A stretch of 64,000 nucleotides of DNA, from the NCBI GenBank assembly GCA_964489705.1, contig CAZAZQ010000012.1, positions 1 to 64,000 of the forward strand, written 5' to 3'. A program made the position numbers and the translations under genes. Below, piece after piece: positions 17,334 to 26,357 of this stretch (its first letter is position 1; the number at the start of each line of letters is the position of its first letter). Source of the DNA: CAZAZQ01 sp964489705 (lineage in GTDB: Bacteria; Zixibacteria; MSB-5A5; GN15; FEB-12). Below the pieces are notes generated by a model, which did not search any database, had not been told where the DNA came from, and was given only the letters and a program-made list of their open reading frames with translations.

Positions 17334-18476
17334 TTAGTAGTCCAGCTCGCTGGAGCGAAGGTTTTCCGCCGAGAAAGCTTTTTCCAATTCCGGGTCGGTG
17401 AAGACCCCGTCTTTGCGGATAAGTTTATCGTCGAACCAGATCTCACCGCCGCCGTATTCTTTGCGTTGGATGAGCACCAGATCCCAGTGGATAGCGGATT
17501 GATTCCCGTTGGGAGCCTCGTCGTAGCACTGTCCGGGCGTGAAGTGGATGGAGCCGGCGATCTTCTCATCGAAAAGGGTATCTTTCATGGGGTGAAGAAT
17601 GAAGGGATTCACCCCGATAGCGAACTCGCCGACGTAGCGGGCGCCTTCGTCGGTATCGAAAATTTTGTTCAGTTTGTCCTGGTTGTTGTCGGCGGTAGCT
17701 TTGACGATTTTCCCGTTTTCAAAGGTCAGCGAGATACCGTTGTAGACGACCCCTTCATAGAGGGAAGGGGTATTGTAGGTTATCGTCCCGTTTACCGAGT
17801 CTCGCACCGGCGCGGTGTACACTTCTCCATCGGGAATGTTGCGGGTGCCGTCACACTTGATGGCGGGAATGCCTTTAATGGAAAAGGTCAAATCCGTTCC
17901 CGGTGCGGTTATGCGAACTTTGTCAGTCGCTTCCATGAGGGCTTTGAGTTTGTCTTCGGCTAACGACATTTTGGGGTAGTCGGCGCAGCAAACGCGATAG
18001 TAAAAATCTTCGAACGCTTCCTGTGAGGTTTCCGCCAGTTGCGCCATAGCATTGTTCGGGTAGCGCAAGACTACCCACTTGGTGCGTTTGACGCGTTCTT
18101 CGAGGTGTACCGGCTTATAAAAAAGTGTTTTTTGCTTGTCCAGTTGTTTCGGGTCGATGTCGGCTAAATCAAAGGGATTGTCCGAACCACGCAGTCCGAT
18201 ATAAGCGTCGGCGCGTTTCATCAATTCGAGGTGAAGCTCCGCTTGTTTTTTGAATTGGTCATCATCGGCGGAGCGCACCCATTGACGGATGAGGGATTCG
18301 TCGTTGTAGTACCAAAAGGGAGTGGCTCCTTTTTCGGTAGCAAGACGAATAACTTCTTTCCCCAGTTCAAGGGTGTCTTTCCCTTTGATTTCCAAGTAGA
18401 GGATTTCTCCGGCTTGCAGTTTGGTCGAGTAGTCCAGCAGAAGGCGAGCCAGAACTTCGTTGCGTTTATCTTTCAT
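17334..18476 (-). CDS. M29 family aminopeptidase (AmpS/PepS-like)
   Basis: A 380-aa enzyme when started at the ATG at 18476, which has 'aaagga' upstream; a longer reading to 18539 adds 21 residues with no family character. Metal-binding residues of the M29 family can be placed: the glutamate in 'IPDGEVYTAP', the glutamate in 'SLYEGVVYNG', the histidine in 'GSIHFTPG', a tyrosine in 'CYDEAP', and HWD in 'SAIHWDLVLI'. M29 enzymes are cytosolic dimeric aminopeptidases with broad specificity. No signal peptide is present. Confidence 0.92.
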   Translation of the reverse strand: MKDKRNEVLARLLLDYSTKLQAGEILYLEIKGKDTLELGKEVIRLATEKGATPFWYYNDESLIRQWVRSADDDQFKKQAELHLELMKRADAYIGLRGSDNPFDLADIDPKQLDKQKTLFYKPVHLEERVKRTKWVVLRYPNNAMAQLAETSQEAFEDFYYRVCCADYPKMSLAEDKLKALMEATDKVRITAPGTDLTFSIKGIPAIKCDGTRNIPDGEVYTAPVRDSVNGTITYNTPSLYEGVVYNGISLTFENGKIVKATADNNQDKLNKIFDTDEGARYVGEFAIGVNPFILHPMKDTLFDEKIAGSIHFTPGQCYDEAPNGNQSAIHWDLVLIQRKEYGGGEIWFDDKLIRKDGVFTDPELEKAFSAENLRSSELDY

Positions 18477-18827
18477 GGTCAGTCCTTTCGTGTAATGTTT
18501 TGTGACGTGGAAAATACCACATTTCCCGAAAAGATGCAACCGGCTTGAATTTTCCGAAAGAAGACAACCTAAGATAATCTCATTTGCGAGCCGCTTTAAG
18601 TATTAGTTGCAATTATTGTGCTAACATATTGTAATATAACATACTATAGTGGCGGTAACCGTTTTCCTTTATGGGTTTCGATGAAGGAGAGAAAAAGGGA
18701 AAGTAAAAAGATTTTACGGTTTGCCGATAGAATAAGCAGGTCAAGTAAACTGTCCTGGAAATCGTTCAGGAGGTCAGAAGAGGGGGCTTGATCAACAATA
18801 ACTCCAAGTAAGGGAGATGACATTCCG
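18477..18827. promoter_or_regulatory. Divergent intergenic region with a candidate cheW promoter
   Basis: The best promoter match is TTGCAA (18607-18612), a 17-bp spacer, and TGTAAT (18630-18635) on the plus strand, in an AT-rich patch. It would give a leader of about 185 nt for cheW. No gene or known RNA element is apparent in the rest. Confidence 0.4.
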
Positions 18828-19328
18828 ATGGAAGCAGAAGTCACCGTAAAAAAGGAGGAGCAAGTTCAACGGACATCTGATGAGCTGCTCCAGTTGGTCT
18901 CTTTCAAAATCGGTTCCGAGGAATTCGGGGTTGATATCCTAAAGGTGCAGGAAATCAATCGGATGGTTGAGATTACCAAAGTTCCGCAGGCGCCGAGTTA
19001 TGTTGAAGGAGTCATCAATCTGCGCGGTCGGGTGATTCCAATTGTTGATTTGCGCAAGCGTTTCAATTTGGAAGTCAAAGACCATGACAAGAACACCCGC
19101 ATCGTCGTTGTCGATATCGGGGGGAACATTATCGGCATGGTGGTGGATTCTGTTTCCGAGGTTCTCCGTCTTCCCGCCGATACCATCGAGCCTCCCCCGG
19201 AGATTGCCACCGGTATCAATTCCGATTACATCAAGGGGGTGGCGAAGTTGGAAGATAGGTTACTCATCTTTTTGGATTTGTCCAAAGTCATTGACCTCGA
19301 CGAGATGTCGGGTTTAGGTAATCCGTGA
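18828..19328 (+). CDS. cheW: CheW-like chemotaxis coupling protein
   Basis: A 166-aa single CheW domain. Family segments are 'FGVDILKVQEINRM' near residue 34, 'GVINLRGRVIPIVDLRKRF' near residue 60 and 'IVVVDIGGNIIGMVVDSVSE' near residue 88. CheW links receptors to the CheA kinase. No cheA, receptor or flagellar gene lies within the window, so this is an isolated copy. The N-terminal 20 residues are charged and variable. Its own candidate promoter and the following hairpin terminator suggest a single-gene transcript. Confidence 0.93.
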   Translation: MEAEVTVKKEEQVQRTSDELLQLVSFKIGSEEFGVDILKVQEINRMVEITKVPQAPSYVEGVINLRGRVIPIVDLRKRFNLEVKDHDKNTRIVVVDIGGNIIGMVVDSVSEVLRLPADTIEPPPEIATGINSDYIKGVAKLEDRLLIFLDLSKVIDLDEMSGLGNP

Positions 19329-19354
19329 CAGATGGTGGGGCTTTATCTGATAGA

Positions 19355-19381
19355 AGACCGGCGTTGCGCCGGTCTTTTTTT
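19355..19381. terminator. Bidirectional terminator between cheW and the lipoprotein pcm
   Basis: AGACCGGCG TTG CGCCGGTCT forms a 9-bp stem with a 3-nt loop, followed by TTTTTT on the plus strand. It sits between the convergent cheW stop and the methyltransferase stop; A residues on the left side are fewer, so it is stronger for cheW. Confidence 0.8.
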
Positions 19382-20117
19382 ACTTTCTGATAATGCTGTC
19401 TCCGGTCATCGGGACGAAGCGAACCGGAATGATGTTTTTGCGATGAATCTTGCCGTCTTGTTTTTCAATTAAGACCAGTTCCTGCCAATCGGTTCCGACC
19501 GGGACAACCATTCTGCCTCCTTCGGCAAGTTGGTCAAGCAGAGGTTGCGGTATTTTCGGCGGAGCGCAGGTGATAATAATAGCATCAAAGGGGGCATGTT
19601 CTTTCCAGCCGATGTAGCCGTCGCCGCAGGTGACCGTTACGTTGTCGTAGCCCAGTTTCGCCAAGAGCTTTTTGGCGTGCTCGGCGAGAGAAGGAATGAT
19701 CTCAATGGAATAAACCTCTTTGGCAAGTTCCCCCAGCACCGCCGCTTGGTACCCCGAGCCGGTGCCGACTTCCAGCACCTTTTCCTTTCCGGTCAGGCGG
19801 AGCAGTTCGGTCATGAGAGCAACGATGTACGGCTGGGAGATGGTTTGCCCTTCGCCGATGGGTAAGGGACGGTCGGCATACGACAACGCCCGAAATTCTT
19901 TCGGGACGAAAAGGTGCCGCTTGACCGTTCGCATCGCTTCCAGCACCCGTGGGTCGGTGACGCCGCGGGCTTCGATTTGCGTTTTTACCATCTGCAGGCG
20001 GGCATGGGAAAAATCATCTTGAGTCGGCGGCGGACTTTCCCGACAACTTTGCAGTGAAACCAGAGCGTATCCCGCCAGCATTCCCCAGAGAAGATATTTT
20101 ATTCCTTCGAAAATCAT
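19380..20117 (-). CDS. pcm: Protein-L-isoaspartate O-methyltransferase with lipoprotein signal
   Basis: A 245-aa protein from the ATG at 20117 (a second ATG directly upstream at 20120 is also possible; 'aaaggagg' precedes both). Catalytic-domain motifs are clear: 'GEGQTISQPYIVALMTELL', the SAM motif I 'VLEVGTGSGYQAAVL', and 'DAIIITCAPPKIPQPLLDQL'. Unusually, residues 1-24 form a hydrophobic signal ending in a lipobox, LQS|Cys25, followed by a short polar linker. This predicts attachment to the membrane outside the cytoplasm, where SAM is not expected. A second Pcm without such a signal is at 55033-55707. Confidence 0.9.
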   Translation of the reverse strand: MIFEGIKYLLWGMLAGYALVSLQSCRESPPPTQDDFSHARLQMVKTQIEARGVTDPRVLEAMRTVKRHLFVPKEFRALSYADRPLPIGEGQTISQPYIVALMTELLRLTGKEKVLEVGTGSGYQAAVLGELAKEVYSIEIIPSLAEHAKKLLAKLGYDNVTVTCGDGYIGWKEHAPFDAIIITCAPPKIPQPLLDQLAEGGRMVVPVGTDWQELVLIEKQDGKIHRKNIIPVRFVPMTGDSIIRK

Positions 20118-20255
20118 CATTGCCTCCTTTCCTTCTGTGTAGATAGCTGAAAAGTGCCTTCCCAACAATATATAAATTGAAATCCCCTTTTCGGTTCGAT
20201 TGACTTTCCCTATCCCCGACTATATGTTTTCCGGCAGCCGAGGAAACATGAAGAA

Positions 20256-21458
20256 ATGGTAAGAACTAACATGGCGGCACCGGCACGAGTACATTTTCTG
20301 TATACCAACATTGGGAGAGGGCATCCTTTCTATCTTGACGGTATATTGGAAGCTTTGATACGGCAGGGCAGTATCGGTTTGGTGCGTAAGGAGACGGATG
20401 TCTTTGAACTCTCCCGCGGTGGTGCAAAGCTGGCGTGGCACGCTGTCCGCCTGCTTTATCGCCACGGCTCCTCACCGGGTGTCATATCGTCGTTGTACCG
20501 GAAAGTGCGTTCCGGCGTTGACTATAACCGTCCAGGCATGATGCTGCGATTGATGGGGCGGGATATCCGGCGGTACTTCCTTGAAAGTCCTCATCCGTTG
20601 GTGGTGGCGCATCCGACCTTGGCCGCTATCCTGCGAGGAAAGCCTCACTTATTGTATCAACATGGAGAGGTGGTCACGCCGTCCGAAGCGGTGGTAAATG
20701 GTGCGACTACCGTGTTTGTTCCCGCATCGGATGCCGCCCAACCGTTTCTTAACGCCGGTTATGAGCCGTCGCAAGTTGTCGTCACCGGTTTGTGCATCGA
20801 GCCCTCGCTGGTGAAGCAAGCGGCGGATGCTTTTTCGCAGCGGCTGGAAAGAATGTCGGGGAGGGCACCGTTGGTCGGAGCCTTTTTCAGTTCCGGAGCG
20901 GAACCGAAACCGCACGGAGAAAAAATACTTCGTGCCATAGCCTCGCTGGCGGAAGGGGAGGGTAAAGGAATACTTTTCGCCCGGCGCAATGGCTGGTTGG
21001 CGCGGACTGCGGAAAAATATTTTCGCAGAAGCGCCGTCCCGTACACGGTGATTGATGCGACAACCGGTTTTCCAACAGAGCTGCCTTCGGTTGTGCTCGT
21101 CTTTTTCCGCAACCGGCGGGAAGAAAACAGCTTCACCGCTCGCTTGTTTCCCTGGTTTGACTACCTGGTGGCTCCGGCGCACGAACGCACCAATTGGGGG
21201 TTGGGGCTGGGGTTGCCGATGTTCATTTTGACCCCCACCATAGGACCGTTTGCCCCCTTGAATCGGGAGAAACTGCTTAGAGAAGGAGTAGCCGGTGAAA
21301 TCACCACGGAGAATGAGGCGGAGAATTTCGCTGAGCGTATTGCTCGTCTCCGTGCTGACGGCGAGTTGAGCCGGATGGCGAAGGCGGGGTGGGGGAAATA
21401 TCCTCTCGACGGCTTTGAGCGCATTGCAAAGTTTTTAGTTACCACATATAGTGAATAA
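20256..21458 (+). CDS. GT-B fold glycosyltransferase-like protein
   Basis: A 400-aa protein not assigned to a named family. The N-terminal 'HFLYTNIGRGHPFYLDGIL' has the glycine-rich GxGH-type loop seen in MurG and diacylglycerol glucosyltransferases (GT28-like). The C-terminal half has 'PAHERTNWGLGLGLPMFIL' and 'LNREKLLREGVAGEI', which fit the nucleotide-sugar-binding domain of the same fold. There is no signal peptide or membrane helix. A lipid or surface-glycan acceptor is possible but not shown. The start may be 20256 or the ATG at 20271. The neighbouring kinase and phosphatase genes give no functional link. Confidence 0.68.
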   Translation: MVRTNMAAPARVHFLYTNIGRGHPFYLDGILEALIRQGSIGLVRKETDVFELSRGGAKLAWHAVRLLYRHGSSPGVISSLYRKVRSGVDYNRPGMMLRLMGRDIRRYFLESPHPLVVAHPTLAAILRGKPHLLYQHGEVVTPSEAVVNGATTVFVPASDAAQPFLNAGYEPSQVVVTGLCIEPSLVKQAADAFSQRLERMSGRAPLVGAFFSSGAEPKPHGEKILRAIASLAEGEGKGILFARRNGWLARTAEKYFRRSAVPYTVIDATTGFPTELPSVVLVFFRNRREENSFTARLFPWFDYLVAPAHERTNWGLGLGLPMFILTPTIGPFAPLNREKLLREGVAGEITTENEAENFAERIARLRADGELSRMAKAGWGKYPLDGFERIAKFLVTTYSE

Positions 21459-21466
21459 TACTATAT
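21446..21466. repeat. 7-bp inverted repeat upstream of the FHA-PP2C gene
   Basis: ATATAGT (21446-21452) and ACTATAT (21460-21466) are perfect inverted arms separated by 7 bp, overlapping the glycosyltransferase stop. It lies about 80 bp before the phosphatase start, where an operator or promoter could be. AT-rich sequence makes chance occurrence plausible. Confidence 0.3.
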
Positions 21467-21543
21467 TACTTTTGTATACGTAAGAGAGCGATGAAGTCGA
21501 AATTCATCCATACGCCAGTTATCGGAGGAGTCGGACGGAATAA

Positions 21544-23202
21544 ATGTTGAAATTTGTCGGAACCGACGGGCGTCGGTACTATTCATGGAATCTTGAGCCG
21601 GGAAAGTTTGTCATTGGGCGGAAACCGGAGTGTGATTTCTGTGTCGCCGATAAGACGGTTTCGCGAAAGCATGCCGAACTGAGAGTGGAATCGGAAAACG
21701 GTCCCTTTATCTTGGTTGACCTCGACAGCCACAACGGCACGCTCGTCAACGGGCAGCGGATAACGGCAGCGACGGAAATCAAACCGGGCGACCATATTTT
21801 GTTCGGCTCGGTGGAATTCAAGGTTTCCGCCGTCGAGAAGACGGAAGTGCCGGGGATGGGCAAAAGGTCGACCGCCGGCATTTTCACTGACGTAGAGCCG
21901 GAAAAATCCGTTTTCTTATCCATCAATGAGGCATTGGCGCCTCTTCCCGCCAAGGTGACTGACCGTCCGGAAGTGATGACGACTCTCTTTGAAATGGCGA
22001 AGATGCTCGTTATTCCGGAGCCGAAGGAGGTCATGTTACAGCGCTCGTTGGAGCTGGTCAAAGAAGCCGTCCCGGCAGAACGGTTGGCGGTGCTTTTGAC
22101 GGCGGAGGATAATGATGACCTTTACGTTGCCGTCACCTATACCGGCGAAAAAAACAAAAGCGGTTCTTTCACTCTTTCCAAAACAATCGTGAAAGAAATT
22201 CTGACGAACAAGAATGCCGTCCTTGTCAGTAACCCCGAAGAAGACCCTCGTTTTGCCTCGCAGGAATCGATTATCATGTCGCAATTGAAATCGGCGATGG
22301 CGGTGCCGCTTTTTGCTGAGGACAACGTTTTGGGGATTCTCTATGCGGATACGACCAAGCCGGGGCAGCAGTACAATGATGATTACCTCCGTTTGTTTGC
22401 TACCTTCGGAAACTTGATTGCGTTTCGCTTGATGAACTACGCTCTCTTGACCGAGTTGCAGGAAAAACAGGTGATGGAAGCGGAGATCCGGCGGGCGTCG
22501 GTGATTCAGCGGAATCTTCTCCCCAAAGAAACCCCCAGGGTGGCAGGCTATGCCGTTCATGCTTTCCAAGAACAATGCCGCTCGGTAGGAGGGGATTTGT
22601 ACGATGTTGCTCTCTTGCCAGATGGGCGGTTGTTGTTTTTGGTTGCCGATGTCAGCGGCAAGGGCATGGGAGCAGCGTTGTTGATGTCGAACATCCTTGC
22701 TTCTTTTCGTATCCTTTATCACGAGAACTTCGATCTCTGCCAGGCGGTGCGTCAGGTTTCCCTGCAGCTCTATTCCTCAAGCGCTCCCAACGACTTTGCC
22801 ACCTTGTTCGTCGGAATTCTCGATGAGAAAAGCGACACGGTCAGTTTTGTCAATGCCGGACACAATCCTCCCTTGTTGGTTCGGAATGACGGGACGATAG
22901 AATACCTCCAGCCGTCCGGGACGATGATTGGGGCTTTTTCATTCAGCGAGTGGAAGGAGGAGAGCGTGAAGTTTCAGCCGGGGGATGTCTTGTTCGTTTT
23001 TTCCGACGGGGTGACGGAAGCGGAGCGAGAGGGAAGTCTGTACGGCGATGAAAGAACGGAACGTCTGGTCGTCGCCCACCGGGGTGAATCGCCGGCGGTG
23101 ATTGCGCAAAAACTGTTGGAAGACATCAAAGCGTTTGTAAAGGATTCGCCGCGATCGGATGACATTACCATGCTGTTTATCAAAAAGGAAGAGTCATGTT
23201 GA
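21544..23202 (+). CDS. FHA-GAF-PP2C (SpoIIE/RsbU-type) phosphatase
   Basis: A 552-aa cytosolic signalling protein. Residues 1-95 form an FHA domain ('FVIGRKPECDF', 'SRKHAEL', 'DSHNGTLVNG'), which binds phosphothreonine. Residues about 150-300 are a GAF-like sensor. Residues 325-552 are a SpoIIE-type PP2C phosphatase with metal-binding aspartates in 'GGDLYDV', 'VADVSGKGMGAAL' and 'FSDGVTEAE'. The start of the next gene, a Ser/Thr kinase, overlaps by 7 bp. The pair probably forms a reversible phosphorylation module in which the FHA domain reads the kinase's mark. No anti-sigma factor pair is nearby, so the output is unknown. Confidence 0.92.
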   Translation: MLKFVGTDGRRYYSWNLEPGKFVIGRKPECDFCVADKTVSRKHAELRVESENGPFILVDLDSHNGTLVNGQRITAATEIKPGDHILFGSVEFKVSAVEKTEVPGMGKRSTAGIFTDVEPEKSVFLSINEALAPLPAKVTDRPEVMTTLFEMAKMLVIPEPKEVMLQRSLELVKEAVPAERLAVLLTAEDNDDLYVAVTYTGEKNKSGSFTLSKTIVKEILTNKNAVLVSNPEEDPRFASQESIIMSQLKSAMAVPLFAEDNVLGILYADTTKPGQQYNDDYLRLFATFGNLIAFRLMNYALLTELQEKQVMEAEIRRASVIQRNLLPKETPRVAGYAVHAFQEQCRSVGGDLYDVALLPDGRLLFLVADVSGKGMGAALLMSNILASFRILYHENFDLCQAVRQVSLQLYSSSAPNDFATLFVGILDEKSDTVSFVNAGHNPPLLVRNDGTIEYLQPSGTMIGAFSFSEWKEESVKFQPGDVLFVFSDGVTEAEREGSLYGDERTERLVVAHRGESPAVIAQKLLEDIKAFVKDSPRSDDITMLFIKKEESC

Positions 23203-26186
23203 ATGCCGGTCAAACCATAGCTCATTTCAAAATTTTACGTAAGCTCGGCGAAGGCGGTATGGGTGCGGTCTACTTGGCGGAAGACCAAAAACTCAACCGT
23301 CAGGTGGCGTTGAAAGTGCTCACGGAAGAGTATTTCGGCGATACCGAGCGTAAGTTACGGTTTCAGCGGGAGGCGCGAACGGCTGCTCAGATTACCCATC
23401 CCAACGTCATGGCGATTTATGACATCGGTGTTGCCAAAGAGCCCGGCTCCGACAAGGAATTGAGCTATATTGTCATGGAATACGTCGAGGGAATTTCACT
23501 CGGCGATTATTTGAAAGATCGTCGTCCCGATTTGGCGGAGACAATTCGATTGGCGGAAAAAATAGCGTCGGGATTGGCGGCGGCGCACCGGTTGAATATC
23601 GTCCATCGGGATATCAAGCTTGAAAATATCATTATCAATACCGATGGCGAACCGAAGATCCTTGATTTCGGTCTGGCGAAGCCGTTGGAGCCGGTACAAT
23701 TCGAGGGGGATGCGGACAGCACCGAGACGGTTTCCCAGCAACTGACCAAGGCGGGGAAGATTGTCGGCACCGTCTCCTACATGTCTCCCGAACAGGCGCA
23801 GGGGAAACCGGTGGACATCCGCTCGGACATTTTTTCTTTCGGCGTTTTGTTGTATCGGATGGTAACCGGCAAAGCTCCTTTCGCCGGAGGGTCTCAAGTT
23901 TCCACCTTAGCCAAAATTCTCGAAACCAAACACGAATCGCCTCGTCTCATCAATGAAGATATCCCCGCCGAGTTGGAACGCATCATCGATAAATGTCTCC
24001 AGAAAGATCCGGCCGATCGCTACCAAGACACCCGCGACTTGGTCGTCGATTTGCGCAACTTGCGCCGTCAATACGACAGCAGCTCTTCGGACAGCATTTC
24101 GCTGGTGGGAAGCGCCCCGAAAGAAGTAAAGAAAATGTATACCTTCACAGCGGGGTGGAAGACGGTGGCGATTGTCCTGATTATCCTCATTGGCGGCTTC
24201 GTCGGGTGGAAGAGCCTGGTCGGGAAACGCCGCTCCGACCGTCGTATGGATTCGCAGCATGGCGGAGAGAACAGCCTGGCGATCCTCAGCTTTGAAAACA
24301 AAACCGGCGACAGTACCCTCAACTGGCTGGAGACCGGGTTGCCGGAAATTTTGGTCACCGATTTGGCACAGAGCCAAGCCATCAATCTTATCAGCCGGGA
24401 ACACTTGCTGAACTACTTACACCGGGAAAAGAAAGGCGGTAACTATACCCGTGCCGATATGAACGCTGCCGCTCGAGCGATGGGAGCGGGGAAGGTGTTG
24501 ACCGGCTCTTTGTATAAGTTGGGCGACAAGATTCGTATTGATGCGCGGATGGAAGAGATCTCTTCCGGCAACATCGTCTTGGCGACAAAAGTCGTCGGTG
24601 AGGATGCTTTCTCTCTGGTCGACAGCCTGACGGAAAAAATTGCCCAGAAGCTCAACTTGTCGGAGTGGGCGTCGGGTTCGGTCAGCGTGGCGGACTTGGT
24701 GACGACCTCTCCGGAAGCGTACCGGCTGTACCATGAGGGGATGAAAAAGTTTGAAATGGAACTGTGGAATGAGGCTATCGAGAAGTTCAATCAGGCGATA
24801 CAAATCGACTCGAATTTCGCATTGGCGTACATGAGACTTGGGATGGCGAATCAATTCCGCGGTCACATCCAGGTAGGAGCGAAGTATTTTGCTATCGCCC
24901 GCCAGCATAAAGACCGGTTGCCGCCTCGGGAAAAGAGTTTGTTCGAAGTGTATGCCGGTTTTTGGCTGGACAGGAAATTCGATGATGCGATTGTCCGTTT
25001 GAAAAGCTACGTGGACGTTTACCCGGATGACAAAGAGGGGCGAACCATTTATGCCTTAGTATTGAATGAACTCTACCACGATACGACTCAGGCTTTCGCT
25101 CAACTGGATACGGCGCTGCTGATTGATCCGCATTACCAGTTGGCATTATCTACCTATGCCACTATCTACGAGTCGTACGGCAAACTCGATGAAACAATCA
25201 ACTATGTCGAACTCATCCGTCGTTACCACCCTGAGTCTCCCAGTTCATATCTGTGGCTGGCGGGGTTGTATGCCAGCAAAGGGAAAATAGATAAGGCTAT
25301 CGAAGAATACCACGAGGTAATGAGGCGTTTTCCCGCCAACTCGCGTGCCTTCTTCCGCGTAAGTCGTCTTTACATTATGAAAAGAGAGTTTGACAAAGCA
25401 AAGGAGTATCTGGAGCGCGTAAAGGAAAAATTCGGTGACGACCCTTATTTGATGGGAGATTACTATGGAGCCCTTGCCAATCTTGAAGAATGGCACGGCA
25501 AGTTCAAAGCCAGCCTCCGTCTTCACTACCGGGCGTTGGAGCAAGCGTACCGGACCAATGACAGCGCGGTCATCAGCAACGAACTCAGTTCCCTTTTCAT
25601 TGCTTATCGGCGGTATGAAATGCCCGACAGCGCCGCGTACTATGCCCGCGAGTCATATAAATGGGCTATCTCGACTCAGCGATTGAGTTTCCCTCTTCGC
25701 CTTGTGTCGATTGATTCCTCCTTCAGGCACGAAGCGGAGCCGTTGCTCAATAAACTGGTTGAGGATTTGAAAGCGCAATTCCCTTCGGAAATGTGGTCTC
25801 TGACGGAGAACGTCGAGAAACTTTTCCATGCCTATGCCCAATGTGATACGGCGGCGTTGATTGAGGTATTAAAAGATTTGGCGGTTCAACAGAATCAACT
25901 GCATGGGAGCAATATGATGGATGCCGGTATTATGATGGCGTTGACCGGCAGGTATCAAGAAGGCTTGGATGTTCTTGAACAGTTTGTCTCCGGACCGTAT
26001 GAGACCACCAACGCCTATCGGTATTTTGAGGTTATCCATGCCCGTGGAGTTGCCAACGAAGGTTTAGGAAATATCGACAAAGCCATCGAGAATTACCGAG
26101 AAGTGTTGAGATACTGGGGAAAACCGGATATCGAACTAAAGATTATCAAAGATACCCGCAAGCGCTTGGCAAACTTGACCAGTTGA
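23196..26186 (+). CDS. Membrane Ser/Thr protein kinase with FlgO/TolB-N-like domain and TPRs
   Basis: A 996-aa receptor-type kinase. The kinase domain (about 10-290) is complete: GEGGMG loop (18-23), Lys40, HRD (137-139) with Asp139 as catalytic base, Lys141, Asn144, DFG (157-159) and 'SPEQ' after the activation loop. One transmembrane helix lies near 320-340. The outer part starts with a domain of the FlgO/TolB-N type ('LAILSFENKTGDSTLNWLE') that often follows such kinases, then about 450 residues of TPR repeats. It is coupled to the FHA-PP2C phosphatase. The outer TPR region could sense envelope proteins or sugars; the ligand is unknown. Confidence 0.92.
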   Translation: MLNAGQTIAHFKILRKLGEGGMGAVYLAEDQKLNRQVALKVLTEEYFGDTERKLRFQREARTAAQITHPNVMAIYDIGVAKEPGSDKELSYIVMEYVEGISLGDYLKDRRPDLAETIRLAEKIASGLAAAHRLNIVHRDIKLENIIINTDGEPKILDFGLAKPLEPVQFEGDADSTETVSQQLTKAGKIVGTVSYMSPEQAQGKPVDIRSDIFSFGVLLYRMVTGKAPFAGGSQVSTLAKILETKHESPRLINEDIPAELERIIDKCLQKDPADRYQDTRDLVVDLRNLRRQYDSSSSDSISLVGSAPKEVKKMYTFTAGWKTVAIVLIILIGGFVGWKSLVGKRRSDRRMDSQHGGENSLAILSFENKTGDSTLNWLETGLPEILVTDLAQSQAINLISREHLLNYLHREKKGGNYTRADMNAAARAMGAGKVLTGSLYKLGDKIRIDARMEEISSGNIVLATKVVGEDAFSLVDSLTEKIAQKLNLSEWASGSVSVADLVTTSPEAYRLYHEGMKKFEMELWNEAIEKFNQAIQIDSNFALAYMRLGMANQFRGHIQVGAKYFAIARQHKDRLPPREKSLFEVYAGFWLDRKFDDAIVRLKSYVDVYPDDKEGRTIYALVLNELYHDTTQAFAQLDTALLIDPHYQLALSTYATIYESYGKLDETINYVELIRRYHPESPSSYLWLAGLYASKGKIDKAIEEYHEVMRRFPANSRAFFRVSRLYIMKREFDKAKEYLERVKEKFGDDPYLMGDYYGALANLEEWHGKFKASLRLHYRALEQAYRTNDSAVISNELSSLFIAYRRYEMPDSAAYYARESYKWAISTQRLSFPLRLVSIDSSFRHEAEPLLNKLVEDLKAQFPSEMWSLTENVEKLFHAYAQCDTAALIEVLKDLAVQQNQLHGSNMMDAGIMMALTGRYQEGLDVLEQFVSGPYETTNAYRYFEVIHARGVANEGLGNIDKAIENYREVLRYWGKPDIELKIIKDTRKRLANLTS

Positions 26187-26357
26187 CGACGATGAGAAAA
26201 AATAAAGTGTGAAGAGGGCGCTGAGACAATAACAAAGGCTTTGGAGTTGCTTCCTGTAGCTTCCTTATCTCATACGATACCGTTTCGGTAATCTTTCCGC
26301 CGTTTTTTCAAAGCATACTTGTCTTTCTCTTTTCTTTCATGTACTATTTCCTTCATT

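Noticed and set aside
18828..19328. Chemotaxis operon
   Set aside because: Only one CheW is present; its neighbours are a peptidase and a methyltransferase of the Pcm (not CheR) type.
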